64,000 nt of DNA from Flammulina velutipes (lineage: Eukaryota; Basidiomycota; Agaricomycetes; Agaricales; Physalacriaceae). Of the stretch, positions 23,103-34,722 are shown piece by piece. The stretch lies in the NCBI GenBank assembly GCA_011800155.1, contig CM022370.1, forward strand, positions 1,488,001 through 1,552,000, given 5' to 3'. The notes beneath the pieces were generated by a model. The model ran no database searches. It worked only from the letters and a program-made list of their open reading frames with translations, and was not told where the DNA came from. How positions within the stretch are numbered: the stretch's first letter is position 1; every line of letters starts with the position of its first letter. A program made the position numbers and the translations under genes.

Positions 23103-25983
23103 ATGGCCAAAGCAAGCAAGAAAGTAGAAAAGGTCGCCACTCTGCCTATCACTTCCTTCTTCCCTCGCAAATCGTCGTCGTCGCCGCCCAAAAAGTCGTC
23201 GTTGAAGCCAACATTGGCAACAGGTAGTCAAGGCAAGGCTTCAGCGTCGCCGAGAATGGGGAAACCTTATGTTCTCATAGAATCATCTCTCTCAAGAAAG
23301 TCTCATCAAGACAACATGCCACGGCAACGTACAGCGCCTATGGCTTCGTCCGCAAACTCGCCGTCGACTCCTTTACCGGCGCCTCGCAAAACATCCATGA
23401 AGCGCAAAGCCGTATCTGAAGCTGTCGACTCGGACGCGTCAGACTCCATACCAACGCGTCCAACCAGAGTCTGTGTTTCCAAGGGCAAAGCTCCAGCTAC
23501 AAGTCGGAATGTGTCCGACGCATCGTCTCACCACAGCAAGCGACTGCGATCCTCTCCAGATGTCGACGAAGTGCCTGGCACTGAATCAGAGGAGGAGGTC
23601 ATGCAAATGCCTATCGTCAAGGCTACATCAGCTTCACCTTTGTTCTCTGCCGCTGACGAATCCTCGCGCTCATGTACCCCTCCTCCTCAGCAACAGCATA
23701 CACCGCCGCATACTGCCTCCTCCGACCCTCCCTACGCCCGACCGTTCGACTCGCCTGGCACAACCAAGACACGCCAAATTGTCGAACAGATCAAACGCCA
23801 GGCCCAAGCGAAAGCAATGTCTAGTCCGGAGCCGGCTGACCCAACCTTTGACTTTAACCAGTACGACATTGAAGACAGTAGCGAGGAAGACGACGGGGAT
23901 GTGCTGCTTGCTATGACAGCGAACAAGAAAGGGAAAGGAAAGGCGAAAGTGTATGTCTGCCAATGCTTTTACGTATCTCTGTTCATCTCTCAACGCTAAT
24001 TAGAAATCCCTTCCCACCGACTCGCAAATACGCTTTACGTGGACACTCCTCGCCAGACGAGGGAGACGGCAGCTCCGCACCTCCTCGCCGAACACGCCAG
24101 CCAACACGCGGTCCAGTCGTTTTAACTAAAGCCTCCGCTCCCACCAAGAAGGTCTCCAATCCTCTTCATAAGCTTTTGCAGGAAAAGAGGCAAAATGAGA
24201 ATCAAAACCGAGGAGAGGTCGCCAGGGAACAGGCGGAGAGGGAAATTGCTCGCAAGCGTATGATGGACGAGGTCAATGCGGACGAATTTGATGACGACTC
24301 TCTCTTCCGTACGACGGATCCGTTTGGATTGAACACTCCCCCAGCTGAAATCGAGGAAACGGGAGAACGTTTGCTAGGCGACAAGCGGGGCAAGGCTGTG
24401 CATGGCATTCTGCGGAGTGACAAAGAGGCGGCGCAGCTTCAAGAGCAGATTTTTGGCATTTCCCTTTGGGCCAATGCAATCGACGCCATGGATTCGGACT
24501 TGCAGCCTCCCGTTGTCGGAAATAATTCGAATCTTCTCCTTCATTCCTTTGCGGACGCCGTCGCCTCACATGGTAAGTTCTTTTCATTAAAAGTTTCGAT
24601 AACTTATGCAATAGCTCCAGATGACGCTCAGGCTGCACTGATTTTGAGTTGTGGTTTGCTATGTCATTCCCAACTCCGACAGGATGAGACTCTAGTATCC
24701 TATATTGCGACCCTTGGTAAGCCTAGGTCACCTCGTTCGACGACTTGGCTGAAATTTGTGATAGCATGCTCTTGCCTAGATGGGCCATTGCCTGAAGCTG
24801 CCTTTATTGCACTCTTCAATGCATGGAACACCACGAACGTCCCAGTCAAGGGACTCAAAGCCTCCGTCGCTATTTCAGCCCTGCAATCTATGGGCCTGTC
24901 CAACGAACTGGTGCAACTTATGGGATGGCAGGCGATGGATCCTTCCAATAGTCCAACTTGCTCTAGGGAGGACAGTATACGCCGTTTAATTCGTCTGATC
25001 TCGAAGTCTGCCTCGTACGTGGATCTGAGTGGAACCAATGATATTTACTTACCATTCCCAAGTGCCCGACTGACACCAGTTGATGATGTGCTTGACGAGC
25101 TACTGCTTTTGTCGTTGCTCTCATTAGATCAAGAGTGTCCAAAGGATCGCACTTCTGCCTTAGTTATAGCTGTGAACGACCTGTGCAACCTCGTTCACCA
25201 GGTCCGCACTGTCAATCGCGATCTGGTATGAACCTGGTCTAGCTAGACCATGATTCAGTTGCTTACCAACATATTAGGAACGTTCGATAGTTTGCAAGCT
25301 TGTCTCGTTTGTGAAGATGCTGGAGCCTATCAATCAAGTCCATGTGCTGTCTCTTTTCGGGTCTGGCACAGGACAAAGTCACCGAATCGCTCAAATAGCA
25401 GCTCATTGTATCCTGACCGAAAACGACCAGCCTCCCGTAAGCTTTTGATTCCTTCTTCCAAAGACCAGTATTCACCATCTTGATAGAATGATAACGGCCT
25501 TCCTTCCTTGATGGCACTCTTGGATGTCGTGTCTTCGACTGGAAAGTCGAGCGTGTTCAAAGTCAAAGACGATGCCGATTACATCGTTATGGGCTATCGT
25601 GTTCAAATTCTGGCTATTGCGGTGACTGATATTGACGCCTATGTTCGCGAGGAGCGCAAAGCCAATATGGGACAGAAGGATGTGCTAGGTTCACCTCTGA
25701 AAGCGGGCGAGAAAGTACAGACTCCTGTGGAGTTGCTCAGGTCGGCCCTCGAAAAGCTTCACTCTCGCATCGGTAAGTTCTTTCTTTATATTCCGAATGA
25801 ATTTACTGATGGGCTATAGTTGATACACGGGCTGCCAAGCTGGAACGTTCGCGCACCAAGGCCGCACTCAAATCGCTGTCTATGAGGATCTACTACCAGC
25901 ATCAGTCTTCTACCCGTTCCGAGAACAGGCAAGGTCAGACGTCGCTGAAGGCCTTCCTAGTTCCACATTCATCTGTTGCATGA
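23103..25983 (+). CDS. Probable Nse6/SLF2-type (CANIN domain) SMC5/6 accessory protein
   Basis: Likely partner of the SMC5/6 genome-stability complex. The first 270 residues are disordered, Ser/Pro/Lys-rich, with a PIP-box-like PITSFFPRK near residue 16. The conserved part starts at NPLHKLLQEKRQNEN, then a Glu/Arg helix, ADEFDDDSLFRTTDPFG and GKAVHGILRSDKEAAQ, which resembles the CANIN domain of fungal Nse6 and animal SLF2/FAM178. A helical-repeat C-terminus follows. Introns at about 23951-24002, 24572-24615, 24717-24779, 25228-25278, 25439-25489 and 25774-25819 restore frame. TGA is at 25981-25983. The Nse6 assignment rests on pattern memory and is moderate; the gene itself is solid. Confidence 0.6.
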
Positions 25984-26149
25984 AGAACCTCTGTGACGTT
26001 CTCCTTTTCATTATAACTACATACTTATTTCCTTTCTTCCTTACCTACCTACTACGTTCTTGTAATGCCGATACAACATACCTCTCCAGTTTCGTGGATA
26101 ATGTATATCACCGTGCTCGTTATTAGAATTCGATCCATGTTCTTGATGG

Positions 26150-27376
26150 TTATATTGTATCTAGATCGATCATCCAGTTGGAATTGTCCTTTCCCGGAGG
26201 TTGGACGTCAGAGGCCTGTGAAGGACTATGGGGTGGCGTAGTCAAGTCCAGCTCGATGTCCCACACCGGACTAGCACTTCGTTCGCCTGCCTTTTCCTTT
26301 TCCTTCCCCTTAGAACCTGCAGTAGATGGTTGTTGTTGTGATAAAATGGTCGCAAGAGTGTTTGTGGCGTTGTTTCGGAACGGCTTCTCAAATGCGTTCT
26401 TGACGTTCTTGACCTTTACTTGACCAAAGCCTGGAAGGTTCTGCAATCTGTTGCTATCCGCTTTGGCAACGTTGGCAAAGCTCTAAGGAAACAGTTAGAG
26501 CTCAGCATATCAAGGTACAAAGAAACGTACCCCGAAAGCTGTCCGGAGAGTCTCAACGTCCGTTTTGTTGACTTTACTGATGCTTGTCAAAGCTGTTCGC
26601 AGCATGGATGTGTAGTCCTTGTCGACGCGTTCTTTAATGAGATCTGGAGGCTTGTGTTCGAATTGCTTGAGCGTTGCCAGGTAGTGTCCTGCCTCATCGA
26701 AACTGGGGGGTTGAGGATCATATATTTGAGTTGTGGCGCCACACGTACGAGAACGTGACGAGGATGGTTATGTTGTTGATTAAGCATGTCTGGCGATGGT
26801 ACTTGGTAAATAGCGTTTCTGTGGCGACAAAGTGACCACTTACCTTTGTTAGTTCACGTATGGGATCCCGATGCTCGCTCTGGGGGTAGGCGGTGTGAAC
26901 GAAGGAGAAAGAATGACGATGAATTCCCAACGCACAATGTCACAAAGGATCAAGAGGATACGCAGGTTGTATGAGCGACCCAAGTTTTCGATGCGAGTCC
27001 CTATGTATTCTGGGTGAAGGCGGTGGTACTTTAAACTTGGGCAATGTCAATCAGTTTTTGGGATCTATGGGGAGAGAAATGTACCTGAGAAAGAGAACGC
27101 CAGTCGTTCGCCCGACCTGGTAATCTGAGATGATATCACCGTACTCCTTGCCGACATTCCGAATGCATTCAAGAAGGGGATTTCCACGCTGATTGTCTGG
27201 TTGGTGTTGAAGTGGCTGCTGACTCCGCGGGGGCATACCTGAGATGGGTTCATAATGATATTGTTACCACCGGCGCTTGGCACGACGACGGGCGGTACGT
27301 TCGAACGCTGTGCCATAATTAAAAGGATGATGATGGTCGAAGGCAAGTTCGACGCGTCGATCATGGGAAGAATCAT
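26150..27376 (-). CDS. RAD10: Nucleotide excision repair endonuclease subunit RAD10/ERCC1
   Basis: Non-catalytic partner of the XPF/RAD1 nuclease. Joined exons read NNIIMNPSQ/RGNPLLECIRNVGKEYGD, DYQVGRTTGVLFLS/LKYHRLHPEYIG, LGRSYNLRILLILCDI, EHRDPIRELTK/TCLINNITILVTFS, then FDEAGHYLATLKQFEHKPPD, SKVNKTDVETLRTAFG and the tandem HhH end LQNLPGFGQVKVKNVKNAFEKPF. This is a full match to the ERCC1 central and HhH domains. A Ser/Pro tail follows. At least six introns of about 45-60 nt are needed. The start is uncertain: ATGs at 27376, 27364 and 27316 are in frame. All lie within 80 bp downstream of the HDA1 stop. Confidence 0.9.
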
Positions 27377-27392
27377 ATAGTACAAAATAAAT

Positions 27393-30211
27393 CTACGTCC
27401 TACTCATAAAGTCGGGGGCGTTCCCCTTCAAGCGTCGTTTAACAAAGCTCTGTATACCTGGAAGTGCCTCTTTAAGTAGTCTGACTGGTTGGGTAACACC
27501 TTCATTTAAGGTTCAACTTGCGTATCTGACGATGGAGCGACAGACGCGTACCTAAGTTCATCATGCTACCATGCGCTCGTATATGGCGGTCTTTCGCAGT
27601 CACCAAGATAACAGGATGATCGACGGGTAGGACCAAGAGCGAGTGCTACAGATTATGAGCGAGCAATTTCGGGATGGCAGCGTATGAAGCAGACATTAGG
27701 GTTCGCATACCACTCTTTGAAGTCGTTTGATATAGTAGGCGTCCAGGGAAGGTGGGAACGCCCAATGACCTGGACTACAGCTTTGACTCTCTTACTCGCA
27801 GTAAGCCCTATCAGTTTTGTGAGTCGTCAGCATGTCTTCAAGAGAGCCACACTCACACCGTTGGTCCACACATTTGATTATACTCTCGCAACTCGAATCA
27901 TGCCCAATGAGAATAATTCGACGAGCTTTGGATACCCTGTTTACAAGTCAATAAGCTGCAGAAGGAGCACTGAAACGTTGTACGCAATGTAGTTATCCCA
28001 CAAGTAGGTCAAAACTTCGTCTCCAACGCTGGTATTTTTTGATTTAGAGTTAAGTTTCTAGGAAATATATGTGAATGAGAAGAACAATGTCTCAGAATTA
28101 TACTTACTCGAACCGGGAAGAGAGAAGGTTTGGCGAACAAATTCACGTCTATCAGAGCGTACCCTTCCTTTTGTATCCACGAAATCACATTTCGAGATAC
28201 TTCCCTCTGTCAAGATTTCAGTCACTCTCGAGATCGACGGTTAATATAGAGACCCACCAGACAAGAACGTTCTGCATTGAGGTCGCAGGTTACTGACGAG
28301 GTAAGCTCCGCGCGAAGATTGCCACTGAACCACGTTAGATCACACTGACGAATTGAACACGGCCTTACAATTGATGAGCAAAGATCACCAACGTGTCGTT
28401 ACTCAACATATCCGGCCTTTAGCTTCTGAGTGAGGTATCAAAAGAAAATGGAAGGAACGCACGTGCATAAAAGCTGGAAGGGAAACCTACTCACAAGGTC
28501 CTCTCTCTGAATAGGCAGGACCATAAGATTGTATGTGGTGTAAAGATAATGCTGACGATGAGCCTTCAGAATTTCTAGGACATGCATCAGTGCAAATCGC
28601 AGGAAAGTCAATCGGAAGGGTTACCTGAGATAGAGGTAGTGCTTTGCGCAGGTGGCTCTAGCGATGATTGTCATGCGACCCAAACCAGAGCTTGAGATGA
28701 CATACTGAAAAGCGGTTGGCATGCTCTTATGTCGATGTTACGCCAATGTCGACTCTGTACATTTGCGACATCCCAAACTGTCTCGATCGCATTGTAACTG
28801 GCCTGTAGAGATTGTAGTTCGGGAGGAGCATCTCCAAGAAGCACTCGTGTGACTGCAAGCGCTGAGTCCTCCAATGCATCGAGATTGTACCCTCCCTATG
28901 AATAGTAAGCGCTATATCAGAGTAAAAATCTTCAAGATCACCTCCAGAGCAACCGCGACGCGTCCACCAGCCAGTCCACATAGCATATGTGTCATGTGTG
29001 CATAACCAGCAGGAGAAATGTGACATTCTCCTAGCTCGTCCTTGTCTGCAGCATCGAATCCAGCGGATACTAGAGAGCAAGGATTAGGATGACAGAGGGG
29101 GATTGACTATCTGTCGCACTTATAACCATCTCAGGTGCAAATTCAGTGGCTATTGGCATGACAATCTTCTGAAATGCGTAGATGTAGTCCCCGTCCGTCA
29201 TACCTGGCGATGGCCAAGGGATGTTGACCGAACTAGAAGGAAGATAAGCATTTGGGTGAGTTGAGTTGAGTTCACCATACAATCCGACCCCGGGCCCTTC
29301 TCCACAGGAATCCTTGCTTCCAAACGGGCCACAAGGGTAGTAGTCTCCATCCTCGTAACGATGTAGTGATATGTACAGGATGCTGGGATCATCATTGAAA
29401 GTTCTATGTGTGCCATTTCCTGCGCAACACTGAACATCGAATAGCAAATCATGAATAGTCGTCATCTTACCATGATGAACGTCCCTGAGAAGGTATCAAC
29501 CACCGTTCAGCAAAGTACATGAACATGACTTACCAGTCTAGTATGAGGATTCTTTTGACAGGCGTTGTTTGCTGAACGACGCGTGCGGCTACGGCGACAT
29601 TGTTGAAGAAGCAGAAGCCCATGTGGTTATCGGGCTCAGCGTGATGCCCGGGTGGGCGCACCAGAGCTATCGATCGGCGTATATCAGAATGGGAGCGTGC
29701 GACAGCAGTGCAGGCCTCAATAACGCCTCCACAGCTAAACAGAGCAGCACGTGTAGTACCCTCATTCACATAGAGAGAGAGGTTATCGTAGTACGCTGCA
29801 GTGTCAACGATTTCTTGGCTGGTCAAGTCTACATTCGTGCATGAGTATCTCGAAAAGGCCAACTGTATGATATATGGACGTACGCTGGAATGCTCGGACT
29901 TTGTACCAGTGATCTTCAGTATGCACGAGAAGAGCTTCCTCCTTGTGTACCTCCCTGATAGGTAGTTGTTTCATTCTGGATATGCATGCCGTTTCGGATA
30001 GTTTCTTGAACACCCTCACGATGCGTTCCGGACATTCATGGTGCGTTTCAGCTGCATTAAAGTGTTCTGTCATTTCAGTAGAGTAGACGAATCCGACCGT
30101 CGCCTCGACTTGTGAAATGTTTGCTCGAAGTGGAGGAGGAGGCATGGTTTGTCTGCTGGGTGCCACTGGGGGGTCAACATCCATGGCAACATTGCTTGGT
30201 CCAGCTTTCAT
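27393..30211 (-). CDS. HDA1: Class II histone deacetylase with C-terminal Arb2 domain (HDA1/Clr3-like)
   Basis: Zn-dependent lysine deacetylase of heterochromatin and gene repression. Catalytic domain in order: [96 protein letters not shown] and [16 protein letters not shown], with all metal and charge-relay residues visible. After an intron-rich stretch the Arb2 part appears: [67 protein letters not shown] and [16 protein letters not shown]. It ends near 27400 in DFMSRT with TAG at 27393-27395. About 14 introns. ATG at 30211 gives a Pro-rich N-terminus. Confidence 0.92.
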
Positions 30212-30433
30212 GGTATGTGGCGTGAAGCAAGTCGATTTAGGGTCGGCTATCTTAAATCAACAAACATAAACTTTGATCAGACGCTTATTCCACTCAGCCA
30301 TCGCGTCAACATCGCGTCCTCCACGACGTATTGACGCCACATTCATTCCGTACACACAGTTCGCACGTTTCGGCATTCTATAAAGCGCTGAACATGCCAT
30401 ACTCCACATCCCACAATACCTTCTGACTCTGAT

Positions 30434-31347
30434 ATGGAAAGTCGCACATTGACTACTATTATAGCCTGCCTAACTGCAGTTTTCTTCTTGTCATATTGTG
30501 TTCTACTTCTCTGGTGCTTTACGGTATATGCACGGAATCGAAAACCCGTCAATCAAGTCACCAGCGCCCTCATCCGCCGGTATGCCCCAGGTATTCATAG
30601 TTTTCAAGTATATAGGACTGGCAAATCTAATTTGTTGAAAGCTGTCTTCATGTTTCTATTCTCGATTGCCCTTGTAGAGGTATGATCTCTTACTTACTTA
30701 CGACTCCCTGGTCGCTGCTCACGCAGCATGTAAGCTTGCTCTTTCAACGTGGCTTCTGGTACAATGGCACTATCATGGTAATTACCCAAATCTCGGCGCA
30801 AGAATAGCAGCACGTACGCTACTGTGCGCATTTTTTTCTACATCTACCAGGAAATTTATCAACCTGTGTATCAGCTTTACCTCTTGCTGGACTGTTTTGA
30901 TATGTGGCGCCCAGAATATCTTGTCCTTCCATCCGACATACTCTGGCCACATTCTTCTCTCAATGGGAGCCCTAATAATATGGCAAACAGTTTCTTGGAT
31001 ATTTTGGGTGACAGGTTCATCCATCCTTTTGCACCACAGTCGCACCTTGTTTTCGCGCGGCGAATGTCGTGGCGTAGTGGTGTACTGTGGGCAACTGCAG
31101 GCCCTCTTTGGTGTGGCATCTATTTCTATCCGAGATTCAGAGGCTGATGCTGTTGATGTAGCATTATCAGTTGTTGAGATGTGAGCAACTTTTCTTGTCA
31201 TTCTGGCGATTGTTTGTTGACATTGATGAAAGCCTGGTACTTTCCAGCGTTCTGACGACGTTAGTATGGATCGTATTGTCGTCTTCGAAGAGATTGCATC
31301 GCATATCACTCAGACCTCTCTCCCTAAGAGTCAAGACCCAGACTTGA
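30434..31347 (+). CDS. Multi-pass membrane protein, unknown
   Basis: I do not recognise a family. ATG at 30434 is followed by a strong TM (ACLTAVFFLSYCVLLLWCF), a short basic loop, a second TM (AVFMFLFSIALVE) and, in later exons, further hydrophobic segments: LLCAFF, FINLCISFTSCWTVLICG, GHILLSMGALIIWQTVSW, GVVVYCGQLQALFGVA and, after an intron at about 31181-31230, ILVLSSVLTTLVWIVL. Five to seven TMs are likely. It ends LRVKTQT with TGA at 31345-31347. Intron placement at 30670-30850 is ambiguous. It shares a 222-bp promoter region with HDA1. Confidence 0.5.
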
Positions 31348-31499
31348 ACTTGAACTATAAACCATCGAGCGACATATGTATAATTGACATTTGTAGTACA
31401 GTAAATATAACAAATACTTACTTCGTTAAAACGAATACTTCGAGCAATTTAATTTGTAAATAGGATAGCACGACAGCAAATAGTTTAGTTCAGTAGGGT

Positions 31500-33098
31500 T
31501 TAAATAGCGTCGAACACGACAAGATACGAAGGGCGGATGGCTTCCCCCTTGTACACGATCACCTCATCGTGATTTAGAGATCCTCCCTTTTCACCAAGGA
31601 CCTAACAGGAGGTTATCAGCATCAACAATCGTCCAGATCTGCATCTAAGAACCTACCGAATCAAAGGGAGGTGGCGCCGCCTGAAGGTTGACGTTGTCGT
31701 GTGTCAACTTCTTGCCTCTTCCAATGACAACATTGTTCAGTAAGATAGCGTTGTATGGCGAGTTAGAAGTATTCCGTATGTAGTCATTCGCTCTGAATCG
31801 TCAAGTCAGTATAATCATAGGTGACCAGACCGACCGACATACTTGGAAGAAGTGGCAGATGTATAGATCCCTTTGCCAAATCTGGAATCGACACTGAGAA
31901 GATACATCGGGCACAATGAGCAATTATATACCTTCCCCATCCAGTGTTCTTTCCCCATTGATCGAGGTTGAAAGAGTCCTGGATGATTCTGCACAAGCTA
32001 CAAGTCGAGCTTGGGCAGAACGCGGCGCCTTGGTGATGACCAGGATCTCCAAGATGACAGTCCTTCTTAGTACCGTGCCATCTACGCCGCTCATTCCCTT
32101 CAGTCATTTGCCTATGTCGATCCTGGGTGAACTGGCCCCGCGCCTCAACGTCAGCTCTACCGGAGTCAACGCACGTGGGGGAACTAAGAACTGGAATGCA
32201 TTACCTGTAAGCTTCGTATTTGCGCAGAGAGTCGCTCTTCAGAACGATCTTATAGGTCCTTCGTACGCGCGGGCATACGGAACCATGCCTCCAGGATTGC
32301 TGAAACTGCTTCTCCACTAGATGCATTGTTACGATGATTGCTCGACAAAGTTGGCCGACGACGTACCACTTGTAAAGGAGGAGTGATTGCTTGGGACCTC
32401 GATGATGCACGGGGCGTCCTTGTTTATAGATTGCTCACAAGCCGCAGAATCGCAAAAGGCAGACTTGGGTTTCTTTGGCGCTGCACGACAGAGGAGGCAA
32501 GGCGACTCCTGTAATACTCTACTACGTGTTTGAGATAGGTCATGCAATAAACGAGAGATGGACACACGTCTGATGGTGTTTGCTGCAGTAATGTCCACTG
32601 CTAGCAGGGATAGTGCATCCAGCGTATTCGCAAGTACCTGCAATGAACATCGTCAGCGATTCAGAAGGGAAGGTCGGAGACAATCGAACCAGGGAGGACT
32701 GAGGAGGGTTGCTTAGGCATTGATGGTCTCATCTGAGACACAGCAGGCGGTGATGTGCCAGTGGGTGCAGGAGGCGCCACCCCAGCCAGAGCGTTATCCG
32801 CGCATGTCTTGCTACAATAATCATGCTTTCGCGGTCCCTGCCAACGCTTGGGTCGAGTGTGACAGTACTAAAGGCGCATCAATCTATTGGCGCTTAGACA
32901 ATCCTTATAACAAACGTACGTCACACTTCTCTGAGGCAGCCGTGGCGAGCTTCCCACAGGTCTTGCGGCAATAGTTGAAGTTTCCAAACTTTGGCCTCGT
33001 GTGGCAGTGCTGAAGTCGGAAAGATCGATACAATCAGCGAATGTGGGCGATTTCCATAGTCAAGAAAGGGTACTCACATCGCACAAGTTCGTGGCCAT
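31500..33098 (-). CDS. PARP-A: zinc-cassette protein with PARP-like catalytic domain
   Basis: Start ATG at 33098 (MATNLCD), after which an intron completes the first zinc cassette CDHCHTRPKFGNFNYCRKTC. A second follows (CDYCHTRPKRWQ..HDYCSKTC) and a third (CLLCRAAPKKPKSAFCDSAAC). Next come a spacer, FQQSWRHG..PRVRRTYKIV, then the PARP-like fold: QMTEGNERRRWHGTKKDCHL (H of the H-Y-E triad, His codon 32075-32077), FCPSSTCSLCRIIQDSF, GKGIYTSATSSKANDYI (Y), NAILLNNVVIGRGKKLTHD, VLGEKGGSLNHDEVIVYKGE and AIRPSYLVVFDAI ending at 31500, where the Glu before VIVY fits the triad. About seven introns. Modification activity is inferred from the triad. Divergent from PARP-B. Confidence 0.75.
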
Positions 33099-33392
33099 TG
33101 CGGAAAACGGATGTACAGACAGTGATGGAGAGGCGTCCTTGGATTCGCTGATTTATGGCTTGATCTAAGACGAAACGTCTAGAGGTAGCACAGCAGTTCC
33201 GTGACACGAGGATGAAGCAAGGTGTTGGTGCATTGGCCTTGAGGACGAGTAACAATGGAAGCATGAAAACAGTGTTTTCGAGGCACTGTATAACTTCGGA
33301 CGTAGAGCTTTAAGAAGGTTAGACATCCCATGGCGCCGCTTTCACGTCCATCTCAGAAACGACTGCTTCCTTCCTTAGGAATATCCAAAGCC
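33099..33392. promoter_or_regulatory. Bidirectional promoter region of PARP-A and PARP-B
   Basis: The 294 bp between divergent ATGs must hold both promoters. I see no clear TATA box. An ORF on the minus strand (33034-33264) overlaps it but is in the wrong frame for the PARP-A zinc cassette. Confidence 0.4.
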
Positions 33393-34587
33393 ATGTCGCA
33401 CCTATGGACGTCGTCAAACCAGCGCGGATCGGTATCTATTCCGTTATGTCGAGTAAGCGATGGCTGGCGGGCATGTTCAGAGTAGCTCACCATCTCCGCA
33501 GAACTGTAAGGCAAAACCTGTATTCGTTGAGAACGGCCAGGCGCACGACTACTGTAGTCGTACGTGTGCATCCAATTATGAAGGGCGTCAACTACAACCA
33601 TGCCTTCTGGACACCTGTCATCTTACCGGGCGGTCCGCGCATGGTGACTTTTGCTCCGATGAACATGTGAAGTATGTTCCTCAAGAGCATGCAATGAATT
33701 CGAGATCTGATACGAGTGTTACAGGGAAGGTGTCCGAACAGGGCAGGTCGTTGGCTGCACGGCATGCGGCGTTTATCCACGAACTTCGCGAGGCCATTGT
33801 CTGTTCTGTCAACGTCAGAATATATCGACGAGTCCCAAAACATCACAATCACCCACATCTCCGAATCGATATGAGGAGCTCAAGCATGGTTCTTCCGAGT
33901 TCAAGAAAGGTAACGAGTCTTTTGCGAGCAGATGAACACGGCTGAATTAATCTTAGTGAAGAAACACTTCGCTGCACATTGGGATCCTGACAATCTGGAA
34001 AACGCTCCAGACGTGGAGAAGGTCTACAAAGTCTCGTCAGCCGCTGACCGAAATAAGAAGTTCAGTTCATACCAGAAGTGAGTGCTTTGGCACTTGTCAT
34101 CGTCATATAGCTGAGCTGGCGTAGGTCAATGAAAACATTGCAGACGTTTCACAGTACCCAATGCATCTGCAACCTCGGCACAAAAGGGCCTGATTTATGC
34201 GATTTCAAGTCCTGTGGGATATGCACTGTCGTCAAAACCTGCTTCGACTCGTTTGAATTTGGCGTACCCTATAATCAAGGAAGGTTTGTTGTGTCAATTC
34301 CGTCTTGCAATATGCTTCTAACTTGTGGTCAGACTGGGGGATGGCATATACTCATATGCGTTCGCTAAGCTTGCGGATCGTTTTGCGACTTCTTGCACAA
34401 CTTCACCATATCGAGTAACGATAGCATGCGAGGCCCTGGTAGAGCCAAACTGTGAGGTTCGTCTCTCATGTGTTTCACAGTGAATTGCGAAGTTTGATGC
34501 AGCTTCCAGATTGATGACCACAGTTCCGTCTTTGTCCCGACGTCGGATACGATAATGCCTCGATTTGTGCTCATGTACAAGAAGTGA
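33393..34587 (+). CDS. PARP-B: zinc-cassette protein with divergent PARP-like domain
   Basis: ATG at 33393 gives MSHLWTSSNQRGSVSIP and, after the intron with acceptor just before AACTGTAAG, CRNCKAKPVFVENGQAHDYC followed by SRTC. More Cys/His pairs follow: CLLDTCHLTGRSAHGDFCSDEHC and CTACGVYPRTSRGHCLFC. Next come a Ser/Pro linker, VKKHFAAHWDPDN..DVEKVYKV and the PARP-like part: LQTFHSTQCICNLG (H), KSCGICTVVKTCFDSFEFG, LGDGIYSYAFAKLADRFA (Y) and PYRVTIACEAL. The last exon reads FQIDDHSSVFVPTSDTIMPR and FVLMYKK, TGA 34585-34587. The Glu seen in PARP-A and PARP-C is replaced near HSSVFV. The intron before the last exon is not resolved. Convergent with PARP-C. Confidence 0.65.
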
Positions 34588-34722
34588 TATGACTCTGTAA
34601 TCCGGATGTTAGCATTTATTATTATGTAGGAAACAAGACCTACATTTAGAGCTCTGAGCGCTAATGAAGGATACAATGTATCGATAGAAAGAATAAAGAA
34701 TAATTTAAGCCTTCCACCACGC

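Noticed and set aside
33034..33264. Minus-strand ORF starting MLPLLLVLKANAP as the PARP-A start
   Set aside because: It is in a different frame from the zinc cassette; the ATG at 33098 splices directly into CDHCHTRPKF.
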